This document shows positions 44,718 to 57,047 of a stretch of 64,000 nucleotides of DNA, one piece after another. The notes below the pieces were generated by a model that saw only the letters and a list, made by a program, of their open reading frames with translations, did not search any database and had not been told where the DNA came from. Both the position numbers and the translations under genes were made by a program. How positions within the stretch are numbered: position 1 is the first letter of the stretch; the number at the start of each line of letters is the position of its first letter. The DNA is from Populus alba (taxonomy: Eukaryota > Streptophyta > Magnoliopsida > Malpighiales > Salicaceae), in the NCBI RefSeq assembly GCF_005239225.2, contig NC_133302.1:8432001-8496000 (forward strand), given 5' to 3'.

Positions 44718-46281
44718 TGACACGATCAAAGAGTTGATGTATTATCCCAAGTGCAGGAGTGTCGAAGTAATAAATAATCCGGCAAGACCGAGGTCGAACC
44801 ATAGGGAGGTTAACTATATAAATTATAAATAATAATAATGATGATGATGATGATGATGATGATGAGTTAAAGAGGACTTTGAAATGTAAGATTAATGTGA
44901 AGATTAAACAATGATAAAATAATTATCAAGGTTAGAGGATCCACTAACGATATTTCAAACAAGTATAGTATAAACTCTTTTTATTACTTAACTGGAAACC
45001 ACACACAAAGGAGGTTCCAATCAAATTATAAATGGTTAACATGATTACATTAGTTATCTTATACGAATAATGTTAATACTTGTAAATGTTGTCAAGTATT
45101 CATGATTATAACTTATGTTAACAACAAATCAAGTTCCTTTCATAGCAAATGTGTCGGTTATACCATATGGTTGAGCTATGAAAGTGCCAAGTATTTATTG
45201 TATCAAAGGTTATGCAACATAAATCTAGATTAACCATTTAACAAGCAAAGTATTAAAAGTGAACAAGATAACAAATACAAAACATGTTAGTATCAAACAT
45301 TAAAGTCCATGTTAAGTTTATACTATATTTATTCTTACACCATTAGTGTAACCTTTTCACCTTGATATAATAAACTTAGCTGAACATAATGAAAGAGAGA
45401 AACATAAATAAATAAGAGGAGAACATAAATAAGATATAAGTTAACTAAATAAAGGAAAGGAAAGGAAATGAAAAGCATAAATAAGAGATTAATATAACAT
45501 AAAATGAAACTTGAACATCACAAAATATAAAGAAAGAGAGTAAGAGCAAGATCTTGATCTGAACACCAAGATGCCTAAATGCATGGCAAATGCCTCTTTT
45601 TATAGGCTAAAATTCGAAATTATTGATTTGATGACTAATTGTTGAGTGGGTGACCACCTCTTGACTTGGTGACTTTCCTTATCTTCTTGTCTGAACAAAA
45701 TGTCATTGCTAACATCATAATTTGAATAGATTATCATAATGAAAGTTCTAGGAAATTATCTAATCTTTCCAACAAAAAAAGAATCAGTGCATTTTGACTT
45801 CTAGAACTCGAGATCTGGGCTGAACACTGAACAGTGTCTAGGCTGCATGAAAGATTTTAACTTCTTTTTTGTTGCTAAGATTTGGACTTCCAAACAACAT
45901 AATTGAGTCTTGGACTCCCATGAATGTTTTAGGCCTATGTCTTAGCTTTCTAGCCATATAAACCAAATTGAAATCCAAGATCCACAACTCCAGATATGAC
46001 CCAATGACTGAATAGTGTTTCAGTTTGGACTGAACCAACATCTTTTTTCTAAGCTTAACCCTCTCTTTGTCTTCTCAATTTCAGTAGTTAAACTCATCAA
46101 TCAATCATTTGATTTATGTGATAGGCCTACATTTAAGATGGACATTTACCATAAATTAGAGGTATCTTATAGTATCAGACTTGTTATTATAAAATATGCT
46201 TTAGTTAAGGAGTTATTGCCACTTTAAGTGCAAAATAATGATATAAAACCTTTATAAAAATGCACTTTTACATACTAATCA
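44718..46281 (-). mobile_element. 5' LTR of the truncated Athila-type element
   Basis: 1564 bp, beginning TGATTAGTATG (at 46281 reading down) and ending GATCGTGTCA (at 44718). It matches the solo LTR at 58020-59662 throughout. It includes a GAT/AAT trinucleotide tract (44827-44865). The right flank (from 46282) is gag-like internal sequence of another element, so this copy inserted into older retroelement DNA. Confidence 0.85.
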
Positions 46282-47255
46282 CTATTCGAGTAGACTAGTA
46301 AGCCTTGCGACTTCTTCTCTAAGACTTTCTTACTCTTTTCGATGTTGGGCTTTCAACTGGGATTTTTCTTCATTTTCCATTTGTCTTTTTAGTAGTTACG
46401 TGTTATAGGCTCGTTTCAAGGGGGAGCTATATTTCAACATGTTAGATGAAAATTATGCAATCATACACAAGTGAAAACGATATCAACAAGGAAAATGTAG
46501 ATTCAATGTGGACTCGCCTTTCAAGAGGCGATAACAACCATTATTCATGGATTTTAAGAACTCGATGTTGTCATCATGCTAATGAGGAGATCCTTGTCCA
46601 ATCTTGCCTAAGTTTGAGCTTTTGATAAGCCTTTCAGCTTTCAATTCAAATCAGTCCCTTTTGTTAACTATAACAACTCTGACTCTTATATCTTACGTGA
46701 TGACCATTTACCACCCAATGGTCTTGGAATTCAAGATGTCACATGTCAGGCTTTCCATAGTGAGATTATAGAGGGTACAACCTGGTAGGTAAGTATAATC
46801 AAGGGGGTAGGTTATTATCTAGTCTTAAAGAGTCTCTCGCATGCTCAGTGATTGTCCTTGAAAGGTTGATATAAGGCCTATAAGGAGTGTGAAGATAGAG
46901 ACCCTCACTAATATCAAATCGGTATACCAACCACTTCTAAGTAAGCAATCAAGCGAGAATTGGATGGTTTCACTAGTCTTACCCAAGATAAAGTCATTGG
47001 GGTATCATTACTTCCCCACCTATCCCAAGTTTTATAGTGCGTGCTTTTAAAGTGATGCATGATAATAAGGATGCGTGCTAAAACAGTAAAAAGGGATAAC
47101 CACATAAAAAAAATATAACAAACATTTTTTTTAGCAATTAACAAACAAAAGGCAAAGCTTAATCCTAGAAGTCTGCAGTGGAGTTGCCATTTTATTGCAC
47201 CCACTATCGTGACGACCTTTAAAAATTAGCAGTTAAGAAGAAGAACAGACATCTG
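46282..47255 (-). mobile_element. Internal region of an LTR-X element (degenerate)
   Basis: The - strand near 46290-46400 reads LREEVARLTSLLE, a coiled-coil gag-like segment. At about 47170-47185 the + strand has TGCAGTGGAGTTGCCA, the complement of TGGCAACTCCACTG, next to the R1-type LTR at 47260. This suggests a primer-binding site of form TGGCGACTCCACTGGGGA. The rest is too decayed to assign. Confidence 0.4.
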
Positions 47256-48300
47256 ACATCTTGTTCTTAGAAGGGAAAAGTCTTGTTTCCGGAGTTGCCA
47301 CCTAGTATTATGGTCACTATGAATCCTAATTGGTTAATAGAGATTCTATGGTTTGGGACTAGTTACGCAAAAAGAAAGATAATATCACCTCTTAGGCGTT
47401 CTACCTTAGGTAGGCTGCATTGTTGGTTTTGTCTTAAATTTCTAAGGGTTTGTTGTATTATGCTTTTCATGGTTTGCCTATGATATTCCTAACTCTAGGG
47501 TCAGTAAATATTATAATACAAATATTTCCAACTCTGTTGTATGTAAATATTAAATAACCCAAAAATTATGGTATTCTTGACTATGGTACCAGTGAATAAA
47601 TCAGTAAAATATGGATTGAAAAAAAGCTATTTTTTTTCTTTGAAAAAAAAAGACAGACATGCATTGAATATCAGATTTGCATTTCTCTGTAAAAGTCTAC
47701 GAACTAAATATACAGTAAAGTCAACAAAAATAGTGTGAAGGACCTATAAATAAATCAAAAGGTGTCCTCGAATTTTTTTAGAATTTTTTGATATCTAAAA
47801 AGGCTCGTTTGGCTAGATTTATAAATAAAAAGAAGTGAAATAAGGGGGAAAGGCATACGATGTGTTTTGTCAAACACACCTTTAGCCCAAAGGAAATTGG
47901 GCCAACTAGGCCTAAGGCTAAAAACCAACCCGGTCTCAAATATTTTTTTAGGCTAGATATAGCTTAGTCGTACAAGCTAGGTTAGACCCAGCAGACCTGA
48001 CCTAGTCACTAGTCTAACCTAGTGGCTAAGCTGCCAAAGTGAGCACGCGTGAAGCACTTCACACACACTCGGCATAGTGAGAAGGTAATTAAAATTGTAA
48101 GCGTGGGAAGAAAAGAAGAGAAACTTACCTGGTTTGCTACACTTGAAGACGAAGATGAAGTTGAGGGTGATTAGTGCACTGGTTGGGCAACACTTCTTTC
48201 TTCCCTTCTGCTTCTGTTTTCGTTTCTTTTTTTTTTTTTGTTCGTTGGCTCTCTCTATATGGTCTCCCTCCTTTATTTTTTATTGTCTTCCCCCCTATGA
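47256..48300 (-). mobile_element. LTR-X copy, reverse (R1, GGCCC part, pyrimidine tract)
   Basis: GGAGTTGCCACC (47291-47302) and CTTAGGTAGGCTGC mark R1. GGGCC/CTAGGCCTAAG follows at 47880-48010, and the AAACTTACCTGG entry and pyrimidine tract at 48121-48290, the same order as 19540-22340. Confidence 0.55.
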
Positions 48301-48399
48301 TAATTGGATGACAAATAATGTTAGTTAAGATTACTAACATCGGCATGTTTACTCTATGTTAAGGGAAAAAGATAAGTTATTAACTATTACAGATTGAGA

Positions 48400-48790
48400 A
48401 TACTTAATAATATCAATGGGTCGTATTGGTATCGGCAACCATTTCTAGTGTGATTAGATACTCTGGGTAAACAGGCTAATGATGTCAAGGGTTCTTGACA
48501 TCAACAACTTTGATGGTAAACCAAATGTGGATAAAAATTGATTCACTATTATGGGTTGGAATAGGTAATGATATCAATCGATTGTATTGATATCATCACT
48601 TGAATGGAATTGATTAGTCTAACCTAATATTGAGAAACTAATGATACTAATAGGATTTATTAGTGTCAGCATTTACCTTTTAGAAAATGAGAGAGAAAGT
48701 ATAGATTAGTTATTCTAAAAAAATGGGATAAGCTAATGATACCAAAAGAGGAATATCTTGGTATCATGTGAGAATTGATTCATAATGAGA
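48400..48790. repeat. Array of five hairpin units (71-95 bp spacing)
   Basis: Stems: ATATCAAT/ATTGGTAT (48410/48425), GATGTCAA/TTGACATC (48481/48495), GATATCAAT/ATTGATATC (48570/48586), GATACTAATA/TATTAGTGTC (48643/48658) and ATGATACCAA/TTGGTATCAT (48736/48758). Each is preceded by a CTAATGAT or TTAATAAT-like lead. Loops are 6-12 nt. Confidence 0.8.
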
Positions 48791-49679
48791 TGTTGTTCAA
48801 AACCATTGAGTTGTGTTGAGATTTCCAAGATAAAATTATTCTCGACAAGTGAGTTAGGATATTAGATGGATATTAGTAATATATGAAAAATATATGTTGT
48901 AAAAAAGGTTTATGCCTAATTTTATGTATCAAAAGAAATGCCATGAAATTATTACATGATACTGTTATTACTTGTTACTACCTACATGTTAATTTATGTT
49001 TTCAGGTCCATCGAGTTCATGCTAGGGGTGATCTTAATTTAGTTACCTTTTATTTTTGGCTATGATTATTTGTAAATTAAAAGACTTATCTCCTAAACTT
49101 GGATTATGACTTTAATATGATGTTTGTAATTCTAAGTACCTATTTAACCATGTATGTTTATATATAGTTCAAAATGAATCATTCACTTGAATTACATTAC
49201 ATGATGTTATTATGCAAGATATAGTTTATATAATTGTCATAACTCATTTTTGGGTTACTCCCCAAATTTATTTTTCTCTTTAAATAAAAAAAACAAAATA
49301 TTATCATTTTTAACGGCACTGTGCTCCTTCTTCCCTGCAACGCCCCTTTCCCTCTCTCTCTCAAAGACCCAAAACTGACACGACCCATACCCATTTACTT
49401 GCCAAAGACAAAAAAGCAGAGGAGACAAGCTCCGTAGCGGCACCTAGAATGATTGCCCAGTGGTCGCCAAGCCACCCTACCCATTCAACACATTTGGACT
49501 GGGTAGGGGTGGCTCTCTCCCCTGGCCTCTTATAAATACAAGAGAGGGACAAACAAAAAAATAGGGGGGGGGCGAGAATTGCTTGAGTTACCATGTAAAC
49601 CCCTGGTTATAATTTTTCTAGGTTATTAAATTATGAGAAATTTAACCAATAGTAAAATGGGTTAAATCAAATTAAAGAA
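48791..49679. other. Repeat-like sequence, no gene
   Basis: Probably the body of a long LTR. It includes a GC-richer, low-complexity stretch at 49320-49570 with a G-run (49563-49571). Frames on the - strand are short and unconvincing. Confidence 0.35.
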
Positions 49680-50935
49680 ACCTAAATCAAGAAATGGGTT
49701 CTCCTTTCTCATAGAACTTGTAGCCTCTTATCTTAGCTTTCCAACCAAACCAATCTCGCCTAAAATGGAGCTCTATAACTCTAGATCTAGTTAAAAATCT
49801 GAGGAGAGGTCGGACAGTAATAGTTCAATATCAACATAGAAACAGTTGGACAATAACAATCCAATGTTTATTGATGAGCAATTTTTACTATCTTAGAGGC
49901 ATAACTGGATTCTTCTTTTTTTTTCATAAAACTTGTAGCCTCATGTCTTAGCTTTCCAACGAGACCAATCTAGTTTGAAATAGAGTTCTATAACTCTAGT
50001 TATAGTCGAAAATTTGAGGAGAGGTCAAACAGTAATAGTTCAATATCAAGACATTAATAGTTGGACAATAATAGTCCAATGTTTGTTGATGAGCAATTTT
50101 GACTATCTTAAAGGCATAAATGGGTTCTCCTTTCTTCATAGAACTTGTAGCCTCATGTCATATCTTTCCAACGAGACCAATTTTACCTGAAATGGAGTTC
50201 TATAACTCTAGATCTAGTTAAAAATTTAAGGAGAGGTCGGATAGTAATAATTCAATATCAAGACAGTAACAGTTGAACAATAACAGTCCAATATTTATTG
50301 ATAAGCAATTTTGACTATCTTAAAGGCAAAACTAGGTTCTCCTTTATCATAGAACTTGCAGCCTCATGTCTTAGCTTTCCAACGAGACCAATCTCGCCTG
50401 AAATGGAGTTCTATAACTCTAGATATATTTAACAATCTAAGGAGAGGTCGGGCAGTAATGGTTGGACAGTAATAGTCCAATGTTTGTTGATGGAAAATTT
50501 TGACTATCTTAGAGGCGGAACTGGGTTCTCCTTTCTTATAGTACTTGTAACACCATGTCTTATCTTTCCAACGAGACCAATCTCGCCTAAAATGGAGTTC
50601 TATAACTCTAGATATAGTTAAAAATCTGAGGAGAGGTTGGACAGTAATAGTTCAATATCAAGACAGTAATGGTTGGATAGTAACAGTCCAATGTTTGTTG
50701 ATGAGCAATTTTGACTATCTTAGAGGCAGAACTAAGGTCTCCTTTCTCATAAAACTTGTAGCCTCATGTCTTAGATTTCCAATGAGACCAATCTCGCCTA
50801 AAATGGAGTTCTATAACTCTAGATATAGTTAAAAATTTGAGGAGAGGTCGGACTATAACAGTTCAATGTCAAACAGTAACGGTTGGCAATAACAGTCCAA
50901 TGTCTAGATAGTAATAGTTCAAATATAAAGAAAGG
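49680..50935. repeat. Tandem array, six copies of a ~212-bp unit
   Basis: GGTTCTCCTTTCT-like unit starts occur at 49698, 49908, 50123, 50335, 50524 and 50736 (spacing 210, 215, 212, 189, 212). Each unit contains AGCTTTCCAACGAGACCAATC, GAGTTCTATAACTCTAGAT, GAGGAGAGGTCGGACAGTAA and a TTGGACAATAATAGTCCAA-type inverted repeat. The fifth is shortened. Confidence 0.9.
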
Positions 50936-51199
50936 AATGATAAATATGGTTGGATAAAGGATGACAACATTAATAGGTGTGATGAGAAAAACATAAAGTA
51001 TAAAGAAAGAAATGAGTGAAAGAAAGATCTATTAGTTGTTAATATGATTATTATAAAACATATCTTTGAATGAGGAAAATTTATGAGATGAGCCTGTGAT
51101 TGCAGGAGGGACCACCAGTGCAGTGCAACAGCAGCAACATAGGAGCACGAGTAGAGCTTCTACTGCAGGTAGGTGACTTTCACCTTCCTTTTTAATAAC

Positions 51200-51530
51200 G
51201 TTCAATAATGAAATACCTTATCATGAATGTTATCGTATTGTGTTAATTCAGATATCAGATTGTCAAATGCTTAAATGTTGATAAATGGTTGATTAGCTTC
51301 AGCAAATGGTATCTGAAGAGATGACCTTGAACAATGAAATACCTTATCATGAATGTTACCGTATTGTGTTAATTCAGATATCAAATTGTGAAATGCTTAA
51401 ATGTTGACAAATGGTTGATTAGCTTCAGCTAATGGCATCTGAAGAGATGACCTTGAACAATGAAATACCTTATCATGAATGTTACCGTATTGTGTTAATT
51501 CAGATATCATATTGCCAAATGCTTAAATGT
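51200..51530. repeat. Tandem array, about 2.5 copies of a 126-bp unit
   Basis: AATGAAATACCTTATCATGAATGTTA recurs at 51205, 51332 and 51458. Each complete unit ends in a GATTAGCTTCAGC..CTGAAGAGATGACC piece, the monomer of the neighbouring 49-bp array. Confidence 0.9.
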
Positions 51531-51835
51531 TGACAAGTGGATGATTAGCTTTGGCTAAGGGCATCCGAATGGATGGCCGAGATAAACGCTTGATTAGCTT
51601 CGACTAATGGCATCCGAATGGATGACCAGGACAAATGATTGATTAGCTTCGGCTAATGGCATCCGAAGGGATGACCGAGACAAATGCTTGATTAGCTTCG
51701 GCTAATGGCATCCGAATGGATGACCGGGACAAACAATTGATTAGCTTCGGATAATGGCATCCGAAGGGATGACTTGGATAAACGATTGATTAATTTTGGA
51801 TGATGGCATTCGAAGTGGATGGCCGGGGTGAGTGA
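51530..51835. repeat. Tandem array, six copies of a 49-bp unit
   Basis: GATTAGCT starts at 51543, 51592, 51641, 51690 and 51739, and a degenerate unit at 51788, exactly 49 bp apart. Each unit carries CTTCGG..CCGAAG inverted arms around CTAATGGCAT. Confidence 0.92.
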
Positions 51836-52489
51836 ACAATTAACCTCGGCAAATGCCTTAAGAGGATTGCCAGAATTAAGATTGTGACTGATTGCAAGAA
51901 TTGGTGCATCTATATGTACTACAAGTTTTTGATACTAGAAACATGAAGGAACTACAAGTGTTGCGTTTCAAACATGAGACAATGCTAATGTTTCATTAAA
52001 CTGCCTGACCGTTTCTTATCATTATTAGTATTAAGTAATTCCATTCTTGTAAATGTTTTTGTAATACAGTAGGGACATCGCACCAACAAGGTGCTTAGGA
52101 AACCCAATACACGGGAACCTACTTTTGCAAGGAATCATGTAGTTGCATTCTAAATCATGATGTATTTTGTATAAATCAATGTACTGAATGTAGTACTATT
52201 ATTAGATCCTTTTTGTTTAAATTCGTGATGACTACTTGTAGGATAGTATACAAACTCATGTCTATGTATGTATATTTTTAATATGAACTTCTAATTATAC
52301 AAACATAATATTATGTGTTTATGTAAGAATCACTTTTAAATGAAATGTTGATTGTTGTTGATGTATGGATTGTATCTTGATGATGTAAGGGAACATGTTT
52401 GCCAATTTCCGACACGATGAGTGTCAAGAAAAAGAACAATTACTGTTGTTTTGGTCTTGAAAAGCCAGGCTGTTACATACTTAAGAAGG
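51836..52489. other. Sequence between arrays and the next LTR-X tract, no gene
   Basis: Contains CATCGCACCAACAAGGTGC (52077), a small GCACC/GGTGC palindrome. No coding potential seen. Confidence 0.35.
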
Positions 52490-54010
52490 AAAACAGACTG
52501 GGCAGAAATAGAGAGAAAGAAGAGAAGGAAGGGACAAAGAACAGAGAAAGAAGAGAGGAAAGAACAGAAAAAAGACAGAAACAAGAGAAGAGAAAGAAAA
52601 CATAATAGAAAAAACACACAGAAGAAGAAGAAGAATCGTCATTCGGCGCAACAGCCCCCCATTGCACAGCCACCCTATTTGGAAGAAGAAATACCTGCAG
52701 CACTGCCATCGACAATAGCTTGACCATCGTCAGCGATAGAAGAAGCAAAAACAGACCAGAGAGAAAGCAAAAACAACTAGAAAGAGAGAAGACACAAGGA
52801 CAAAGGGAACGAAACAAAGACAGTGACAAGGGGAAGAGCAATCAAAACAAAAAGAGATAAGGAAAAACAAAGGCTTGAGCCTATGCACAAGAAGGAAGAA
52901 GAATAGTCACCGTCGCAACAGCCACCATCATTTTTTTTGCCATCTCATACCACCACCAATAATAGCAAACACGCTCCTTCAGTCCAGGTATTCTTCTCTC
53001 CTTCTTTGATCCGTCTTGTTGGTTTGTTTCATTTGCATGCAGAACATGAGCAATTCATGTTATGTAGCAAATGATATATGATTAGCTGGTTACTCTACGT
53101 AACCGAATAATTATAATTAACTAGTTACTATGCCAACTATCTTCTTGGGCTAGACTTTAGTGGTCTAGTTCACACGGCTGGGCTGAGTTCAGCCTCGTAG
53201 AAAAAGGTTTTCTTTTTGGGCCGATTCTATCCCGGTTTTATTTTGGGCCGATCTCAGCCCAGTTTCTTTTTGGGCTATGTCTGACCCATTCCAAAAAAAA
53301 TTAAAAAAAATATTGTCAATTTTTTTTATGATTTTCTTGCATATTTTTTATCCATTTTGATCAATATCGGTTTGTATTTTTATACCGTAAAGATACGAAT
53401 CCAGTTTTTGTCAAAACATTGCAAAAATTATAAAACAAAAAAAAAAAAACTTGTTTTCATGCATAGACCAAGTCTCTAGAAAGAAGTCATATCGTATTGT
53501 CATATAATGAAAATTGCAAAAAATATGTTTTGGCATGCATTTTGGCTTTAATAACCAGTTTATTAAAGCAACGAGAACTAGGCCAATATTTCAAAAATTC
53601 CAAAAAAATTATTTTGTTTTTCTTTTAATATATTGGATTTAGAACTTACATGTAAGACGTATTCCCGATATTAGAAAGGTAGTTCTTTATGTATAGACTT
53701 TAGAGCAGTTAAGTTTTACCCAATAAGATAAGGATCTCCTTACCGAAGAAAACGTTTCTTAAACCTTAGGAAGATCAACAATTAGAACATGCAATAACGC
53801 CTTAGTTTTTTTATCAAACAATGTAGCTTACCTTAGGTAGGGCTTATTTGGGGTGTTAATACCTTCCCTTTACGCAATCATTCTTCATGCTCGATCTCTA
53901 AGACCAGTTAGGGTTCCTAGTGACCAAAATACTAGGTGGCGACTCCCATTCCAAATTTTCCACTGATAAAAGACAAGAATTCCTTGTCTCCCTATATTTG
54001 CCAGAAAGAT
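52490..54010 (+). mobile_element. LTR-X copy, forward (purine tract, GGCCC part, R1)
   Basis: GA-rich tract 52490-52880; GGGCCGAT/GGCTGGGCTG part 53165-53285; R1 53330-54010. R1 has the TTTGTATTTTTA/TAAAGATACGAA hairpin (53370-53398), TTACCTTAGGTAGG and the ACTAGGTGGCGACTCCC end (53931-53947). Purine-rich open frames on both strands are not genes. Confidence 0.6.
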
Positions 54011-55389
54011 ACCTAAGAGTGGATGATCACTACGATGCCGCACACGGGCGATAATAATGATATTATGTAACAATTGAATTATGCATTGAATTGTATGGTG
54101 TTATTGAATAAGATGTGTCGTGTTGATAATGATGAGTTGGGATTGAGATCCAGGATGATTGGATTGGGTTGTGAAATGAAATTGAAAGTGCAATATGATT
54201 TTGTCGATAACTTGGGACCTCTCGGTATAAGGGAGACTGCGCCGAAATTTTGGTAGAAATTTTGGTGGAACCTTTATAAAAAAAAAGTAATTTACTGAAA
54301 ATTTTCAATGTATCACGTAAAAGGATGTAGAAAATCGAGGTTGTTACATTTTTACCTTATTGGATGAAATCCTAACTGTTCTAAAATTCAAATTCTAGCA
54401 ATGTTTGGCCATTCTAGTGTTTTTGTTCAGTTTTAAAGTTCGTATAGGTCATTTTAATATTGCTTGTGAGGTTAAATGAGCTTTTAGTTTGATAAAAAAA
54501 TAGTCTAGATACATGTTTGGTTATTAATAGTAGGTTATAGACTTTGATTTCTATGTTTTATATGTTTTGTTATTATTTCTGAAGGTTTAAGTATGTAGAT
54601 ATGTGTATATGTGACTTGCATGAACAAGCTTTAGTCTTTTATTCTAGGTTTGAATGCTTTTCTAGGTTTAAGCTTTACTAGGCATTTCTAGGTTTCTAGA
54701 TTGGTGTTTTTGGATGAACTTTTCCATAGGTCATTGATATCAGTTTCATTTTGGTCGTCAATTAATGGCTCTTACATGTGCATTCATGCTTGTTAATCTT
54801 TCATCTAAGGTTTTTATGGCTTAAAAACATTGATTTAATGGCTTTTGATTTTTGTTTCCTTCATTTTATTTTTTTAATAAAATCAATTAATCATGAGGAT
54901 TTAGTGTTTCTTGTAATGATCTAACCATGAAATTTTGATTAAACTATGGTTTTGCATGTTTGTGTTCCTTTAATTTGACTCAAATTGGTTTGGTTTTGAA
55001 TCTTAGTTTTTGGGTTTCTTACATTTGTTCTATTGTTCTTGGCATAGTTTATACAAAAACTCTTTTTTCATCTTCATTATTTACTTTCTGGTTCTGGTTT
55101 GTGTTTGTGGACTTAGGTCTTTGGGAAATGAAGCTCAACCCACATGGTAGGCTGAATCCATTTTCAATAAAGCAATTTTTGGTATATTTAATTTTTATTA
55201 AAGAAAAAATGCAATTTTTTGTCCTTAAGGTGTGTTTGTCAAACACAACTTTAAGGTGTTTTTTAAGCCTCTAATTTTTAGTGCAATGTTTATTTTCTTA
55301 TTTTTTATGTTTTTGCCAAACAAACACCAAATAATTCCTGAAAAATTCTAAAAACATTTAGGGACAATTTTTAAATTATTTGTGGCTCC
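54011..55389. other. Intergenic or retroelement-internal, no gene recognised
   Basis: 54068-54350 lies between TGTAACA and TGTTACA motifs and may be a small LTR-type remnant. A 104-codon frame at 54960-55274 is T-rich and looks incidental. Confidence 0.3.
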
Positions 55390-56165
55390 CTTGAATCTTT
55401 TTCCAACTATTTCACTTAATATCCAGGTTGTAAACTTATATAGTAAGATACTGACCCGATATTAAAAATACTCATTTTTTTCACAATTTTAAAAAATAAA
55501 AATAAAAAATTCCTTATTTGAAAAAAAATACAAAAATGCTTTTTATTTGTGTACATATGGCCTAGTTTCTAAAAAATAAATCATATTTGCTTAATTTAGC
55601 ATATAGAAAATCATGAAAATGATCTTTTTATTTTTGCATGCATATTGGATTTAATAACTAGTTTATTAAAGGCATGAGAACTTGATCTATATTTCAAAAA
55701 ACACCAAAGTCTATTTTGTTTCTTTTAATATACGAGACTATAAATTTATATGTAATATGTATTCTCGATATTGAATAAAAAGACATTTTCTTTTATATTT
55801 TCATGTTTTGACTTTAAAATGATTAAGTTTTAACTTGATAATATAAGAATCTCCTTATCGATGTGGACTTTTTTAAAACCTTAGGCATACCAATAATTAA
55901 AAAAATACAATAATACCTTAGTTTATATCAGACAAATAAACAATACAGCTTACATTAGATAAGATGTATATATTAGCGGTTATACGTCATTTCTATATAC
56001 AACTAGTCCATTTATCTAAGCTGTAAGACCAATTGGGATTCCTAATGATTAAAATATAAGGTAAAGAATCCATCATTGTTTTACTGATAATAAATAAGAA
56101 TCCCTTATTCTTTCCACCTATTACCATAAAAATCCTGGTTTAGGAGGATGATTGTTATGACACCA
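55390..56165 (+). mobile_element. R1 part of another LTR-X copy
   Basis: Contains TTTAATAACTAGTTTATTAAA (55640-55660), GATAATATAAGAATCTCCTTATC, CAGCTTACATTAGATAAG and TATGACACCACACATGGGC (56157-56175), which parallels ACGATGCCGCACACGGGC at 54032 in the preceding copy. Confidence 0.5.
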
Positions 56166-56756
56166 CACATGGGCTACATTTCCTTGGATAATTGATCTCC
56201 TTTCAAATATTTTGTGAATAAATTAAGTCAAGCATTTAGCAGTTGGTTGCCGAAAAGAAAAAAAAAAGGAAAAGAAGAAGAAGAAGAAGAAGAAGAAGAG
56301 AAATTGATTCTCCAATTGCACATTTCATACATGTATGCTTTATGGTTTACTGGTAGGTAGGCGAAAAGTTGGCATAATGTGGTTTAGACACTTTGAATAC
56401 TTCGTAGAGCCTTAAACATGCCTTGTGTGATTCGTTATGTTGACAGTCATCCAGTGCATGATAGAATAAACAAAAATATAAGCTTGGAAATGGATACCAA
56501 AACAAAACACTACTTAAAAAGTAGTTAAAAAAAATAAAATTGGCTTAGTTGTTCATAAAATTAACATCAGACATAATAGTTACCAATAGACGAAAATTCA
56601 ACCAACACCGCTATGTTCTTGAACGTCTAAAGCAGGTTTATATAAATTAAAAGAAAATGCCAGACCTATTCCTTTCCTCATCAGGGCACCACAACCTCAA
56701 ATCTCCATCTCCACAATTGAAACATCAGGCATCGATAGTGAGACTGAATGGTAAAA
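56166..56756. other. Intergenic with a (GAA)n tract
   Basis: The GAA tract is at about 56273-56300. Nothing else recognised. Confidence 0.4.
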
Positions 56757-57047
56757 TATTAGATAATAATATAAATCATATCTTGAAACCTTACTTAACA
56801 ACTTAAACTTTTGGGTTGAATTGGTTCTTTGACATGATATTAGAACCTTAATGACCAAGCGATCATGAGTTCGAATCTCACCACCCCTATTTATTTAAGG
56901 AAAATTAAGCATAAGATAATATGGGTCTATACAAGTTTCAAGCTCAAAAGGCTTTTACTTAAGAAGGTGTATTAGAGAATAATATAAATTATATTTTGAG
57001 ACCTCATCTAACAACTTAAATTTTTGAGTTGAATTATTTTTTTGACG
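56757..57047 (+). mobile_element. TRIM element, complete
   Basis: Terminal direct repeats of ~78 bp (56757-56834 and 56970-57047), each starting TATTAGA and containing AATAATATAAAT. The first is followed by TGATATTAGAACC (56835-56847), a decayed initiator-Met PBS. The middle contains GAGTTCGAATCTCACC. Same family as 23792-24084 and 22960-23100. Confidence 0.75.

Noticed and set aside
44572..44832. Lys/Glu-rich + strand frame
   Set aside because: It covers the Athila PBS and leader region and is purine-rich by composition; the gag frame is on the - strand.
48400..51835. CRISPR-like array
   Set aside because: Repeats are contiguous or irregular tandem units without unique uniform spacers, in a plant retroelement context.
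54068..54350. Small LTR element between TGTAACA and TGTTACA
   Set aside because: No second copy, PBS or TSD is visible. The motifs are too short to claim an element.
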